Assembly: GCF_002943565.1 (NCBI RefSeq)
Contig: NZ_PJCH01000005.1
Coordinates: 1,140,221-1,204,220 of the forward strand
Reading direction: 5' to 3'
Source: Hyphococcus luteus
GTDB lineage: Bacteria > Pseudomonadota > Alphaproteobacteria > Caulobacterales > Parvularculaceae
Length of the DNA: 64,000 nucleotides
Shown here: positions 38,466 through 47,800 of the stretch, one piece after another
How the letters are laid out: each line of letters opens with the position of its first letter
Numbering within the stretch: the stretch's first letter is position 1
Translations under genes and position numbers: made by a program
Notes under the pieces: generated by a model
What the model was told of the DNA's origin: nothing
The model's input: only the letters and a program-made list of their open reading frames with translations
Database searches by the model: none

Positions 38466-38998
38466 GATTGTCACTCACACTTCCAATCGGCGTCCCATTG
38501 GCTCCCAATCAGCCGGGGGGAGCCTCACCATGGAGCGATCTATGCGGCCGGGCCGGTGCTTCGTCTGGCCTGTGAGATTTCCCTTACTCTTGCCACCAGG
38601 GGCAGAGGATTGGTCACGCTACCCACGTGGCCTCAACTCACTATTCTCGCGTGCATGCAGGAGCAGCGGGCTACTCGAAGGCCACCCGACCAGATTGCCA
38701 ACTCGATACGAAACCTCACAGCCTGAATGCTGAAGTGCGAGGATTTATATCGTTGCACCGTCGCGATCCGGGCGCGCAGGAACCTGCGGATTCCTCACAG
38801 CACAGGAAATTCTGCGGCAGCCGGAACTCAAAATACGGGCATGCCTGTAGCCAAACCCCGTCCGAAATCTGCCTACAGATTTCGGACAAGAGTCTCTCCG
38901 GATAAGGCGCCGGGCGTGCCACTGACCAACCATTGCAACGCCACGACGGATATGCTAAACGCCATATATGGCAGTTTATATGGAATTGGCGGCCGAAT
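38466..38998. other. Gene-free boundary of the defence cargo
   Basis: No convincing gene in 533 bp. A perfect 11-bp stem with a 6-base loop, GTCCGAAATCT-GCCTAC-AGATTTCGGAC, lies at 38860-38887. Base composition shifts here from the GC-rich ICE backbone to more A+T-rich cargo, so this is probably the insertion junction of the hipBA/defence block. The last 40 bases hold the hipBA operators. Confidence 0.5.
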
Positions 38999-39004
38999 AT
39001 GGCA
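38961..39004 (+). promoter_or_regulatory. hipBA operator repeats
   Basis: A perfect palindrome GCCATATATGGC (38961-38972) is followed by two more ATATGG units (near 38978 and 38997), the last overlapping the hipB start codon. HipB dimers typically bind several such sites to repress hipBA, so this fits autoregulation. Confidence 0.6.
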
Positions 39005-39382
39005 GTTAAGGTAAGTTCTCTCAATGCGCGTCGAGCCTTGGAGGCGCTGGGAGCAAACATCAAGACGGCTCGTTTGAAGCGTCGGATCTCCGTGAAGGGA
39101 TTCGCCGAACGGATCGGTGTGTCCGAGAGAACCGTCATCCGACTGGAAAAGGGAGACGACGGCGTCAGCATCGGCACGCTGGCCATGGCCTGCCTGGTGC
39201 TCGGCGAGATCGATCGGATTTCGGAGTTCCTCGATCCGGGCTCCGACGATACCGGACTGCTGCTTGACAGAGAGGCGTTGCCTAAGCGGATTGACCGGAA
39301 GCGAGGGGCCAAGCCCGCTGGATCGGGCAAGGAAAAAACTGCCCTTCCGGCCAGCGACGATGATGAAGGGGTCGGTTTCTGA
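38999..39382 (+). CDS. hipB: HipB-like antitoxin, XRE family
   Basis: A 127-residue HTH protein: LEALGANIKTARLKRRISVK, GFAERIGVSERTVIRLEKGD, then a disordered, acidic C-terminal tail (GSGKEKTALPASDDDEGVGF). I start it at ATG 38999, inside the operator repeats; a longer frame starting at 38933 would lie in the operator. Its stop overlaps the hipA start (TGATG). As antitoxin it should bind and inhibit HipA and repress the operon. Confidence 0.85.
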   Translation: MAVKVSSLNARRALEALGANIKTARLKRRISVKGFAERIGVSERTVIRLEKGDDGVSIGTLAMACLVLGEIDRISEFLDPGSDDTGLLLDREALPKRIDRKRGAKPAGSGKEKTALPASDDDEGVGF

Positions 39383-40611
39383 TGCCCGAAGCGATCGTCG
39401 CCCTTGGCGAAGGCAAGCGGATTGTCGGGCGATTGCGGTTCGAGACTGACGGCCGCCGCCAGCATTCGCAATTTGAATATGCCGCCGAGTGGTTGGCGGC
39501 GCCCGATCGCTTCGCGCTCTCTCCCGGCCTGCCTCTGCGTGAGGGCGGTCATTTCAGCGCGGGCCGCGGTGACCGTCGTTCGGCGCTGCCCGGATGTTTC
39601 TCCGACGCCGCACCGGACTCATGGGGGCGTGCACTGATGACCAAGGCGTTGGGCGGCGGTCTCAGCGAGTTCGACTATCTGGTGCTGTCCGACGACCGCA
39701 CCCGGCAGGGCGCACTACGCTTTCTCGGAGAGGATATGGAGCCGCTGTCCGATCTGACGCCACCGATTCCAAGACTGGTCGAACTGGATCGCCTGCGCAT
39801 GCTCGCCCACCGCTTCGAGCGCGATCCCGGTGGCGCAGAGGAAGAAGCGCGCGATCTGGCCGGCGTCGCCGGATCGCTCGGCGGCGCTCGTCCGAAGGCC
39901 AATGTCGAAGGCGACGGACATCTGTGGATCGCCAAGTTCACGTCCGCCCAGGACACCAAGCCGGTCGAGCGCGTCGAGGTCGCCACGCTGAAGCTAGCGG
40001 CGAAATGCGGCTTGCGGGTCGCCGAAGCAAAACTCGAGATGCGCGATAGCGACAGCCCGATCGCGTTGATCCGACGGTTCGATCGCCGCGGTAACACGCG
40101 GATCCCGTTTATTTCGGCGCGTACCGCGCTCGACTGGGACAGCGACGAAGGCGGGTTCTACACGGACATCGCAGACGTGATCCGTCAGATTTCGAGCAAG
40201 CCGGTCGACGATCTACATGAACTCTGGCGACGAATTGTCTTCACGATCCTCGTCTCCAACAAGGACGACCATCTGAAGAACCACGGCTTCATCTATGCCG
40301 GTGGGGATCGGTGGCGGCTGTCACCGGCTTTCGACATCAACCCCTCGCCGTCACGACACAGAGTGCTGGAGACCGGCATCATGCAGGGGGGCTCTTTCGA
40401 CGCGTCGCTCGAAATCGCGCTGGAGGCATGCGAGTTCTTCGACCTTACACTCACCGATGCTAGGCAGCAGGCATTTCAGATGGCCGAGACGCTCGCCAAC
40501 AACTGGAAACGAGCCTTGCGAGATGAAGGTTGCTCTGCAGCGGATGCGCAGAGCTACGCCGACGCCTTTGAGCACACGGCAGTAGAAGAGGCACTGAGCC
40601 TTGATAGTTAA
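39382..40611 (+). CDS. hipA: HipA-family kinase toxin
   Basis: A 409-residue HipA kinase. It has the N-terminal couple-HipA region (SPGLPLREGG, ALPGCFSDAAPDSWGRAL), the glycine loop GVAGSLGGARPKANV near 170, the catalytic loop ILVSNKDDHLKNHGF near 285 and LSPAFDINPSP with the DFG-like metal Asp. HipA relatives phosphorylate a tRNA synthetase or another target and arrest growth. It lies 30 bases before the four-gene cluster, in the same direction, so the two may be co-transcribed. Confidence 0.92.
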   Translation: MPEAIVALGEGKRIVGRLRFETDGRRQHSQFEYAAEWLAAPDRFALSPGLPLREGGHFSAGRGDRRSALPGCFSDAAPDSWGRALMTKALGGGLSEFDYLVLSDDRTRQGALRFLGEDMEPLSDLTPPIPRLVELDRLRMLAHRFERDPGGAEEEARDLAGVAGSLGGARPKANVEGDGHLWIAKFTSAQDTKPVERVEVATLKLAAKCGLRVAEAKLEMRDSDSPIALIRRFDRRGNTRIPFISARTALDWDSDEGGFYTDIADVIRQISSKPVDDLHELWRRIVFTILVSNKDDHLKNHGFIYAGGDRWRLSPAFDINPSPSRHRVLETGIMQGGSFDASLEIALEACEFFDLTLTDARQQAFQMAETLANNWKRALRDEGCSAADAQSYADAFEHTAVEEALSLDS

Positions 40612-40641
40612 TCTGACTCATATCGGCATGGAGGCCTGACG

Positions 40642-41430
40642 GTGCCGATTTCCTTTACTCCGATTAACAAGGAAGGCTGTTGGTACGGGTCGACCTGGAT
40701 AGTCGATGATGAGGATGCTTTAGCCGAGATGATAGCCCGAGTTGCGCTCGGTCAATCGCGTGGTGTCGAACGCATCCTAAAGGCCACTGATGCACTGCCT
40801 GCAGGCTATCCAACCGGTGGATTTGCAGGTGCAAAAGCCTTGCTAACGGTGGAAGAAGGCGTGGACCCATACCATAGGGACGGATGGGTTTTTCAGGTGA
40901 TTTCGTGGATCGCAGCGCATCGTCAGGACGCTGATGCGCTCATTCGCGCTCCACAGATGATAAAGGCGGACAAAGGGCTTGATGGTCTGATCGTTGAGTT
41001 CGACGATGATGATGTGGCGCGCGTGGTGATCTGTGAAGAAAAGGCTACAGAGCACGCTAGGCAAAAAATCAAAGGAGCAGTTTGGCCTGAGTTTGCGGAA
41101 TTCGAAACTGGCGCGCGCGACAATGAGCTGGTGGCAACCGTAGCTGCCCTGCTGGAGAGATCGGGTGATCCTGAGCTTGATAAAACCGTCGCTGATATTT
41201 TGTGGAGCGATAAGCGCTCCTTCAGGGTCGCGGTGACCGTTGGCGGGGCTTACGCCACCGCTAAGGGACGAAAGCGGTTGTTTAAGGGATACGAAGACGT
41301 CGTGTCAGGGGGTGTCGACCGCCGTCGAGCTGAGACCCTTCCGCTTGATGACATCCGGCTGTGGATAGCTTCGATTGCGGAGAAGTCTGCAGCGATTGTA
41401 TCCGAAGCCGAAGGACTGGCCGATGTATGA
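40642..41430 (+). CDS. PD-(D/E)XK-like protein, HamA-like in position
   Basis: A 262-residue protein with a GTG start behind GGAGG. The only motif I can point to is GLDGLIVEF (Asp114) followed by VVICEEKATEHARQKIKGAV, giving Asp...Glu132-x-Lys134, the PD-(D/E)XK nuclease pattern. The following gene is an SF2 helicase and overlaps it by 8 bp. A small nuclease coupled to a helicase is the Hachiman (HamA-HamB) layout, but I cannot show sequence homology to HamA. It is the first gene of the four-gene cluster. Confidence 0.7.
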   Translation: MPISFTPINKEGCWYGSTWIVDDEDALAEMIARVALGQSRGVERILKATDALPAGYPTGGFAGAKALLTVEEGVDPYHRDGWVFQVISWIAAHRQDADALIRAPQMIKADKGLDGLIVEFDDDDVARVVICEEKATEHARQKIKGAVWPEFAEFETGARDNELVATVAALLERSGDPELDKTVADILWSDKRSFRVAVTVGGAYATAKGRKRLFKGYEDVVSGGVDRRRAETLPLDDIRLWIASIAEKSAAIVSEAEGLADV

Positions 41431-44400
41431 TCCAGATACAGCCGCGCTGATCCGATCAGCACCAGAACTTCCTGATCTGGATAGAGAGAGTTTGCCGGAT
41501 GAACTGTCCCGAGCCTTCGCCGAAATTGTGTCAGCTCGGGTGTTGCTTCGACAAGGGGTCGAAGAGCCAGACGGGCTGAACGTAACGATCAACTTTGCAA
41601 AGCGGCTTGCGCAGTCCTACGAGGCTTTGGTTTCTATCGATCCAAGGCGTGAAAATAAAGCTGCGGCAGGCTTTGTAGCAGCCACAGCGTACCAGTTGGT
41701 CTATCAAGCTACCGCCCTGTCGGCCGATACCCGACCTAACGCTTTCCTCGGCGCCAATGGCATCAGCCCAGACATTTCTGCGATGCTGCTGTTCTTAGTG
41801 GCGGAAGCATCCGCTGACGCGTCCGAAGTCGCGCGCGCAATACGGCGCCCAAGGGACTCACGGCTGCAGTCCGAACTTATCCTTCACCTAATCTGGCTTG
41901 CGCGCGGACAGGTGGGGCAAATTGCGGATCGTACGCGTGTTTCAATGTCATCTGTGGTCACGGGATCAGGCGCTGAGCGCGCGAATGCAGCGCTCTACTA
42001 TCGCCTTTTGCGCGGAGTTCGTGCGTTGGCATTTGCGCTTCAAGGACGACGGATTCGGGGCATGGCAGATCCAATTGCAGTCTTTGCGGAAGTGAAAGCG
42101 TTGGCGGCGCCTGGAGCCGATGAAGAAATCGACGAACTTCACCATGGTACGCTGGTGGTCTTTCCCGGGCCCTTTCATCTCGCCAGTCTTTTGATCGCGG
42201 CTGGCTCGGCGCTGCTGGAAGGTGCGGTTGTGAACTTACCGCCGCCAAGCGGCGTCCCGCCAAATCGGTGGCAGATCGCCATGAAAGGCGTTGCGAAAAC
42301 GCGACCGTATCTTTGGCGCAACCATAAAGAAGCGACCGAGCGCGGATACCTCGAAAATGGCACCTCCTCCGCAATCGGGTTCCCGACAGGTGCCGGAAAA
42401 TCGACTACCGCGCAGCTCAAGATACACTCGGTGCTTCTCTCCGGACGGAAAGCAGTTTTCCTCGCACCAACCCATGCGCTTGTTGACCAAACTGCGCGAG
42501 ATCTGCGCGAGGCGTTTCCAACGGCCAGTGTCCAAGGTGAGCGCGTCGATGAGTTCGGCTTTTCAAGCGGCGAGGATGAGTTGCCCGACATTATGGTGAT
42601 GACGCCTGAGGCATGTCTGTTGCTGACCCATATGGAGCCAGAGAGGTTTGCGGACGTCGGGCTTCTCATCTTTGACGAGTGCCACTTGATTCACCCGGAT
42701 GATGGAGCGGATCGACGCGCGATCGACGGCATGCTTTGCATTTTGGGATTTGTCCGCGTCGCGCCGGAGGCCGACCTCGTCCTTCTGTCAGCCATGATGA
42801 AAAATACGGACGAAATCAGTTTATGGCTTGCGGACCTGACAGGCCGCGATGCGCTGGCATTGGATGATGCCTGGAAGCCAACGCGCCAACTCCGCGGCTG
42901 CGTCGTCTATGACATTGCCCGTATTCGAGAGTTAGAGAAGCAACTTCGTAAAGGGCGTCGCAACAAGCCAAGCGGAGGTGCTCCTGCCGCGCTTAAGCGA
43001 GAGATGACCGCACTGCCGAGCGGATTTTTCAGCGTTAAGCAGACATGGGCGTCACAGCTTCGGAGCGACTATGCGCTTGTACCACTATTCTCAGATCCGT
43101 TGCCACTGGCGGTCAACACCAATTGGGGCCTTACCCCGAATTCCGGCGTCGTCGCTGCATCGATCGCGGCAGCGGCCGCCGAAACTGGGATCAGGACTTT
43201 AGTTTTCTCACAGTCAATTCCCAACGCTGTGTCGATCGCCGACAAGACAGCCGCCGCGCTTGGTCAATGCAGCGTTGAACTGACCGAGGCGGAGAAGCGC
43301 TTGCTCGATATCGCTATTGATGAGCTTGGCGATGCCGACCAGCTCTATCTGGAGCTCAACGAAGGGAAGCTCGCGGTTCAGGCCGCAACTCATCATGGGC
43401 AATTGCTGCCCGAAGAAAGGCAATTAGCGGAGTCTCTCTACAAGCGCAAAGGGGCCTTGTCCGTCCTCGCCGCGACGCCGACGCTCGGTCAAGGCATGAA
43501 CTTGCCAGCGGAACTGGTCATTATTGCCGAAGACAGTCAGTATAATGCAGATGCAGGTCGCAGAGACATTCTAGACCCCGAGGACTTACTCAACGCGGCT
43601 GGCCGAGCTGGTCGCGCCGGTGAGAGCGCGACTGGGATTGTGTTGGTGATCCCTGGAAAGGTCGTTGGCCTCAACGATAAGGAAAACAAGATTGGCAACC
43701 GATGGTCGCGTCTACGGGATATATTTGGTCAATCCGATCAATGCTTGGTACTAGACGATCCTTTTACTGCGTTGATGGACCGAATTCACGACAAAGCATC
43801 GGACGTCGGCGACCTTGAAAAGTACGTGGTCGCTCGCCTTGCTGAAACGAGTGAAGGTGAGAACGGCGTCAAGGATGTGCGCCTTGGCCTCGCACGCAGC
43901 TTCGCAGCATTTCGCAAAAAGCAGGCCGACAACAAAGACTGGGTTGCTAGTAGAACCGCTTCGGCTTTGGCGCTCTTGAACAACGAGGAAGGTCAGTCAG
44001 CCGTGGAGCGTCAGCCTTTGCGTGATCTGGCGTCTATGCTCGGCATGCCGGAAGACGTTTTGGCGAAGCTTGCGAAGGATGTTGTGGAGAGCGGCTTCGA
44101 CGCGAACACGACAGTAAAGGACTGGTGCGAGTGGATGCTTGAGTGGCTACAAACACATCCTGACGAGATGTTCCGGCTCCTGAAGTTTGAGAGCATCGAG
44201 TATCTGCTAGGAAAAGACTTCAAGAGTTTGGGAACAAATGTGGAGCGGGCGAAGTTGGCCGTACCTTTGTTGCGATCGGCGCTTGAGGAATGGATGAATG
44301 GTGCAGCGCTTCTGGATATTCAGAAGGTGCTTTCACAAAAGTCACGCGATCTCAAGCGCAGCACAAGCGCTCGAAAATTTGTAATCCGAGTAGTGCCTGA

Positions 44401-44716
44401 CCTGGCACACGTGCTGTCTGCCCCGTACCAGATATATCTCCGCATTGTCAGCGTTGAGAAAGACGAACCCGTCGAAGCTAGCCCGGGCCTAGCCTATATG
44501 AACCGGTGCATCCGGCGCGGCTACAGCAGTGCCGAGATGGCCGCTTATGCGATGCAGATGCGGTCTGCCAAATGGGCGAGACGCGAAACACACAGGAGAT
44601 TCTCTAAGATCGCGGCGCATCTCAAACCGGCTCCAAATGGGGAAACCGCATCTTCGCTGGAGGCACGTGTGGAAGCGGCTTTAGAGGAGGAATTGAACTA
44701 TAGAGGTTTGCCGTAG
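41423..44716 (+). CDS. SF2 DEAD/DEAH helicase (HamB/Ski2-like)
   Basis: A 1097-residue helicase starting MYDPDTAALIRSAPELPDLD (41423), 8 bp inside the previous gene. Motif I is GFPTGAGKST near 330, motif II FDECHLIHPDDGADRR near 420, motif III LLSAMM, motif V AATPTLGQGMNLP near 690, and motif VI NAAGRAGRAGE near 725. The first 300 residues are helical with no recognised domain. The GRAGRAG motif is Ski2/Hel308-like. It probably loads or activates the preceding nuclease on foreign or damaged DNA. Confidence 0.85.
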   Translation: MYDPDTAALIRSAPELPDLDRESLPDELSRAFAEIVSARVLLRQGVEEPDGLNVTINFAKRLAQSYEALVSIDPRRENKAAAGFVAATAYQLVYQATALSADTRPNAFLGANGISPDISAMLLFLVAEASADASEVARAIRRPRDSRLQSELILHLIWLARGQVGQIADRTRVSMSSVVTGSGAERANAALYYRLLRGVRALAFALQGRRIRGMADPIAVFAEVKALAAPGADEEIDELHHGTLVVFPGPFHLASLLIAAGSALLEGAVVNLPPPSGVPPNRWQIAMKGVAKTRPYLWRNHKEATERGYLENGTSSAIGFPTGAGKSTTAQLKIHSVLLSGRKAVFLAPTHALVDQTARDLREAFPTASVQGERVDEFGFSSGEDELPDIMVMTPEACLLLTHMEPERFADVGLLIFDECHLIHPDDGADRRAIDGMLCILGFVRVAPEADLVLLSAMMKNTDEISLWLADLTGRDALALDDAWKPTRQLRGCVVYDIARIRELEKQLRKGRRNKPSGGAPAALKREMTALPSGFFSVKQTWASQLRSDYALVPLFSDPLPLAVNTNWGLTPNSGVVAASIAAAAAETGIRTLVFSQSIPNAVSIADKTAAALGQCSVELTEAEKRLLDIAIDELGDADQLYLELNEGKLAVQAATHHGQLLPEERQLAESLYKRKGALSVLAATPTLGQGMNLPAELVIIAEDSQYNADAGRRDILDPEDLLNAAGRAGRAGESATGIVLVIPGKVVGLNDKENKIGNRWSRLRDIFGQSDQCLVLDDPFTALMDRIHDKASDVGDLEKYVVARLAETSEGENGVKDVRLGLARSFAAFRKKQADNKDWVASRTASALALLNNEEGQSAVERQPLRDLASMLGMPEDVLAKLAKDVVESGFDANTTVKDWCEWMLEWLQTHPDEMFRLLKFESIEYLLGKDFKSLGTNVERAKLAVPLLRSALEEWMNGAALLDIQKVLSQKSRDLKRSTSARKFVIRVVPDLAHVLSAPYQIYLRIVSVEKDEPVEASPGLAYMNRCIRRGYSSAEMAAYAMQMRSAKWARRETHRRFSKIAAHLKPAPNGETASSLEARVEAALEEELNYRGLP

Positions 44717-44878
44717 TTCTGCCGGTGCAAATCTGGAAAAATAAAAATCGATCTCAGAGGGAGATGCACCATAGAATGCATTGTGGATAGAAAGATAAAA
44801 AGTGATTCAGGAACAAAGCAAGCTGTCCGCGAAGGCAGATAAAGCCAGTGGCAGATAAAAGCCTTAAAGGGACTCACA

Positions 44879-47800
44879 GTGTATAGGCTCGGTAAACGCG
44901 TCATCTCTCAATACATCCGAACCGGATGCAAACGCCGCTTGCGGCTTGATTTGTACGCTGGCCGGGAAGCAAGGGCTGCGGCAAACGCGCCAGAGAAGGA
45001 TGCCGCGAGGCCAGGTCTGGCCCTAATCACCCAGCAAGGACGGGATTACGAGCACCAGAAATATGCAGAGCTTCAGATGTCGTTTCCGGAGCTTGCGATT
45101 GCAAACTCCGACGATGGAGCGGTCCCTGGGACTTCGGAAGCTTATCGAACGCTCGATCTCGAGTCCATTTTGGAGAATGCTCCGGAAAATGGCTTCCTCT
45201 TGGAGGCAGAGTTTTCTGTTACGCCAACGTTCATAGCAGCGCATGATCTAACTGCCCTGTGTGGTGGGGCGGAGCCGCTCGTCGCCTTGGCCAAGGTCAG
45301 GCCTGACATCATCCATATTGCTCCAACAAATGGTGAGGTTAGACGCGTTATTGGGCCAGATGGAGCCATTGAGACTCTCAGCGGCGAGGATGAACGGCTC
45401 GGCCTTCGGATCATTGATATCAAGATTTCCGGAGAAGCTAGTCCAGCGCATTTTTCCGAACTCGCCTATTACAGCATGACGCTCGCGGGGTGGCTTGTCG
45501 ACACCGGTTGGGCCGACGATTTCGTTGTTCTAGCTAATGCAGCGATTTGGCCTGGAAAACACGAAGCATCGTGCCTCCATGAGCAAGAGGAGACTGATCG
45601 ACGGAACTTGGTGTTTGACCGGAATTTGGCGCTGTATTTTCAGGCTCTTGAGGAAGACCTAGAGACAATGCCCCCAGAAGTCGTACTGGGGCGCGTACGT
45701 AGGTTCTTGAAGGTTGACCTTCCCGCGGTGATTGAGCCGGAGGATTGGTGCAGTCTCGACTGGCATGTCGACCAAAAGTGTGGCGGCTGTGACTATCTCG
45801 GATACGCTTGGGGAAATCGCGAACAGATCGATGAACGCTACTGCTGGCAATCTGCAGAACGTGAAGAACACCTCAGCCGCGTTGCAGGTGTGACCCGTGG
45901 GGCGCGAGGAAAACTGGTTGAACACAATGTCACTAACGTTCCGCATCTAGCGGCGCTTCCAGCAGGCAGCCCTGCCTATGAGACGCACCAGGCACTGAAG
46001 GCAAAACGCACGGTGTTCAAAAGCCGGGCGGAGAGGCTGAACGTAGGCGGCGATGCAGAGATTCCAGATCGTTCGGGAACCAGTGGAACGCTTCCGAGAT
46101 TCGCAGATATTCGGATCGCAATGTCGGCGGACTTCGATATTGGAAGCGGACTGACGTTCGCCTTCGGGTATCGCATATCCTATGGCGTTCCGACGGGACA
46201 ACGACCAGATGGCCAAGGTTGGAGCCGGGAGCGTCGCGACCCGTTTAGCCGAGAACTCCTTGTCATGGAGCGATCAGTTGAAACCGAAGGCGCGATCTAT
46301 ACGCAGCTACTTGAATTCTTGCTGGCCGATATTCAGAGGGCGAAAGCCGCCATTCTAGAAGGCTATCAGCAAAACGGAGCCCCTGACAAAACGGACGTGA
46401 GCCTGCAGTTCTATCTTTGGGACCGGCTTACCTATGAGCATTTGCGCAGGGTTACAGGGCGCCACTTGGATCGTTTGCAGGCACCTGTGAGAATGGGTGA
46501 CGAAGACGTGAGCGTTATGTCGTGGCTGTTTCCGGCAGAGCAGTCGATGGACTCACCAGACTATGTTGGGCGATCATCGCCGGTCACCATCGTCGCGAAT
46601 GCCGTCAACAGTTTGCTGTCTGCACCGATCCCGCATCACTACGGTCTTGTCGAGTTGGCCAACACACTCGACTCAGAGGGGCGAGAGCGTGACGACGGTT
46701 CGACATGGGAGTATCGGGTCAGCGATTTCTACAAGGACCCGTTGTCGGATCAGATCCCATCGGAACGGGGACACGAGATCTGGGAGCGGTCGGCTCCGTT
46801 TCGAAATCAAGACTTCCAACAACACCAAGAGCAGGTGCGCCGGGTCGTTCGTACTAAGCTGTCTGCCGTCCTCTATGTGGCGATGCAGCTCGCAATTGAG
46901 TTGCGAGACACGCTGAGCGCAGACGCCCCGCTCGTTGATTCCGTCTTCACGCCCTTACGCCGAATGACTGGCACGGGGGATGACGAGGAAATCATCTATC
47001 AGCATGCCCGACTTATGGCGGCGGTGCAGAGGATGGAGATTGAGCTACTGATGGCGATGCCTCCGCATGAGCGAGAGGCGCGTTATGCGAGCTTGAGAGC
47101 GACACGGCGCTTGGAGGGCGAGGAGCGACGGGCAGCATTGGAGCAACTCAACGTTCGCGGTGCAAACCATGAGACGCTTGTTTTCGAAATGTCCGAGCGC
47201 TCGCGAGACGCTAAGATCAAGGATGGAGAGTACACATGGTCGCTCCTGCCGGAGCGTGAGCTTGGCCTACTTCAAAACCTGACTACTGCACAGTTCAAGA
47301 GCCGGACCGGCCTGGAGCGTCAAAACCCGATTCGGCCATGGGAATGGCGCCGGTTGGTCAGGGAGGATCTTACGGTTTCGGTTCTGAAGATATCGAGGAG
47401 CGGCCGTCTCATTGCACTACAACCTTCTGATCTTTTGGCATCAGCGATACGGGGCGCACATATCGATTTTGACATAGATGGAATGGCGAGTGACTTCGCC
47501 ATACTCGACCCGATTTCGATGGATGCCTTTACGGGTAAGTTGAAAAAGACGCTTTCTGACCCAACGGGAATTCGATTCCCACAGATTGCGGCTGATACAC
47601 CACTTTTCCCGGCTCTATCGGTCGCTCGGGTCAGACAAGGAAACCCGCGCCGCGCGCCTCACACACCCGCAGCAGACTTTATATGGAACGCAGAACGACT
47701 TGCTGTCACTGACTTGGATAGTCACAGTGCTAACGCTATCGTTGCGGGAGCGTTGACGTTCCGCTCGGATCTGACAGACGCGCAAAGGCAAGCCATTCGA

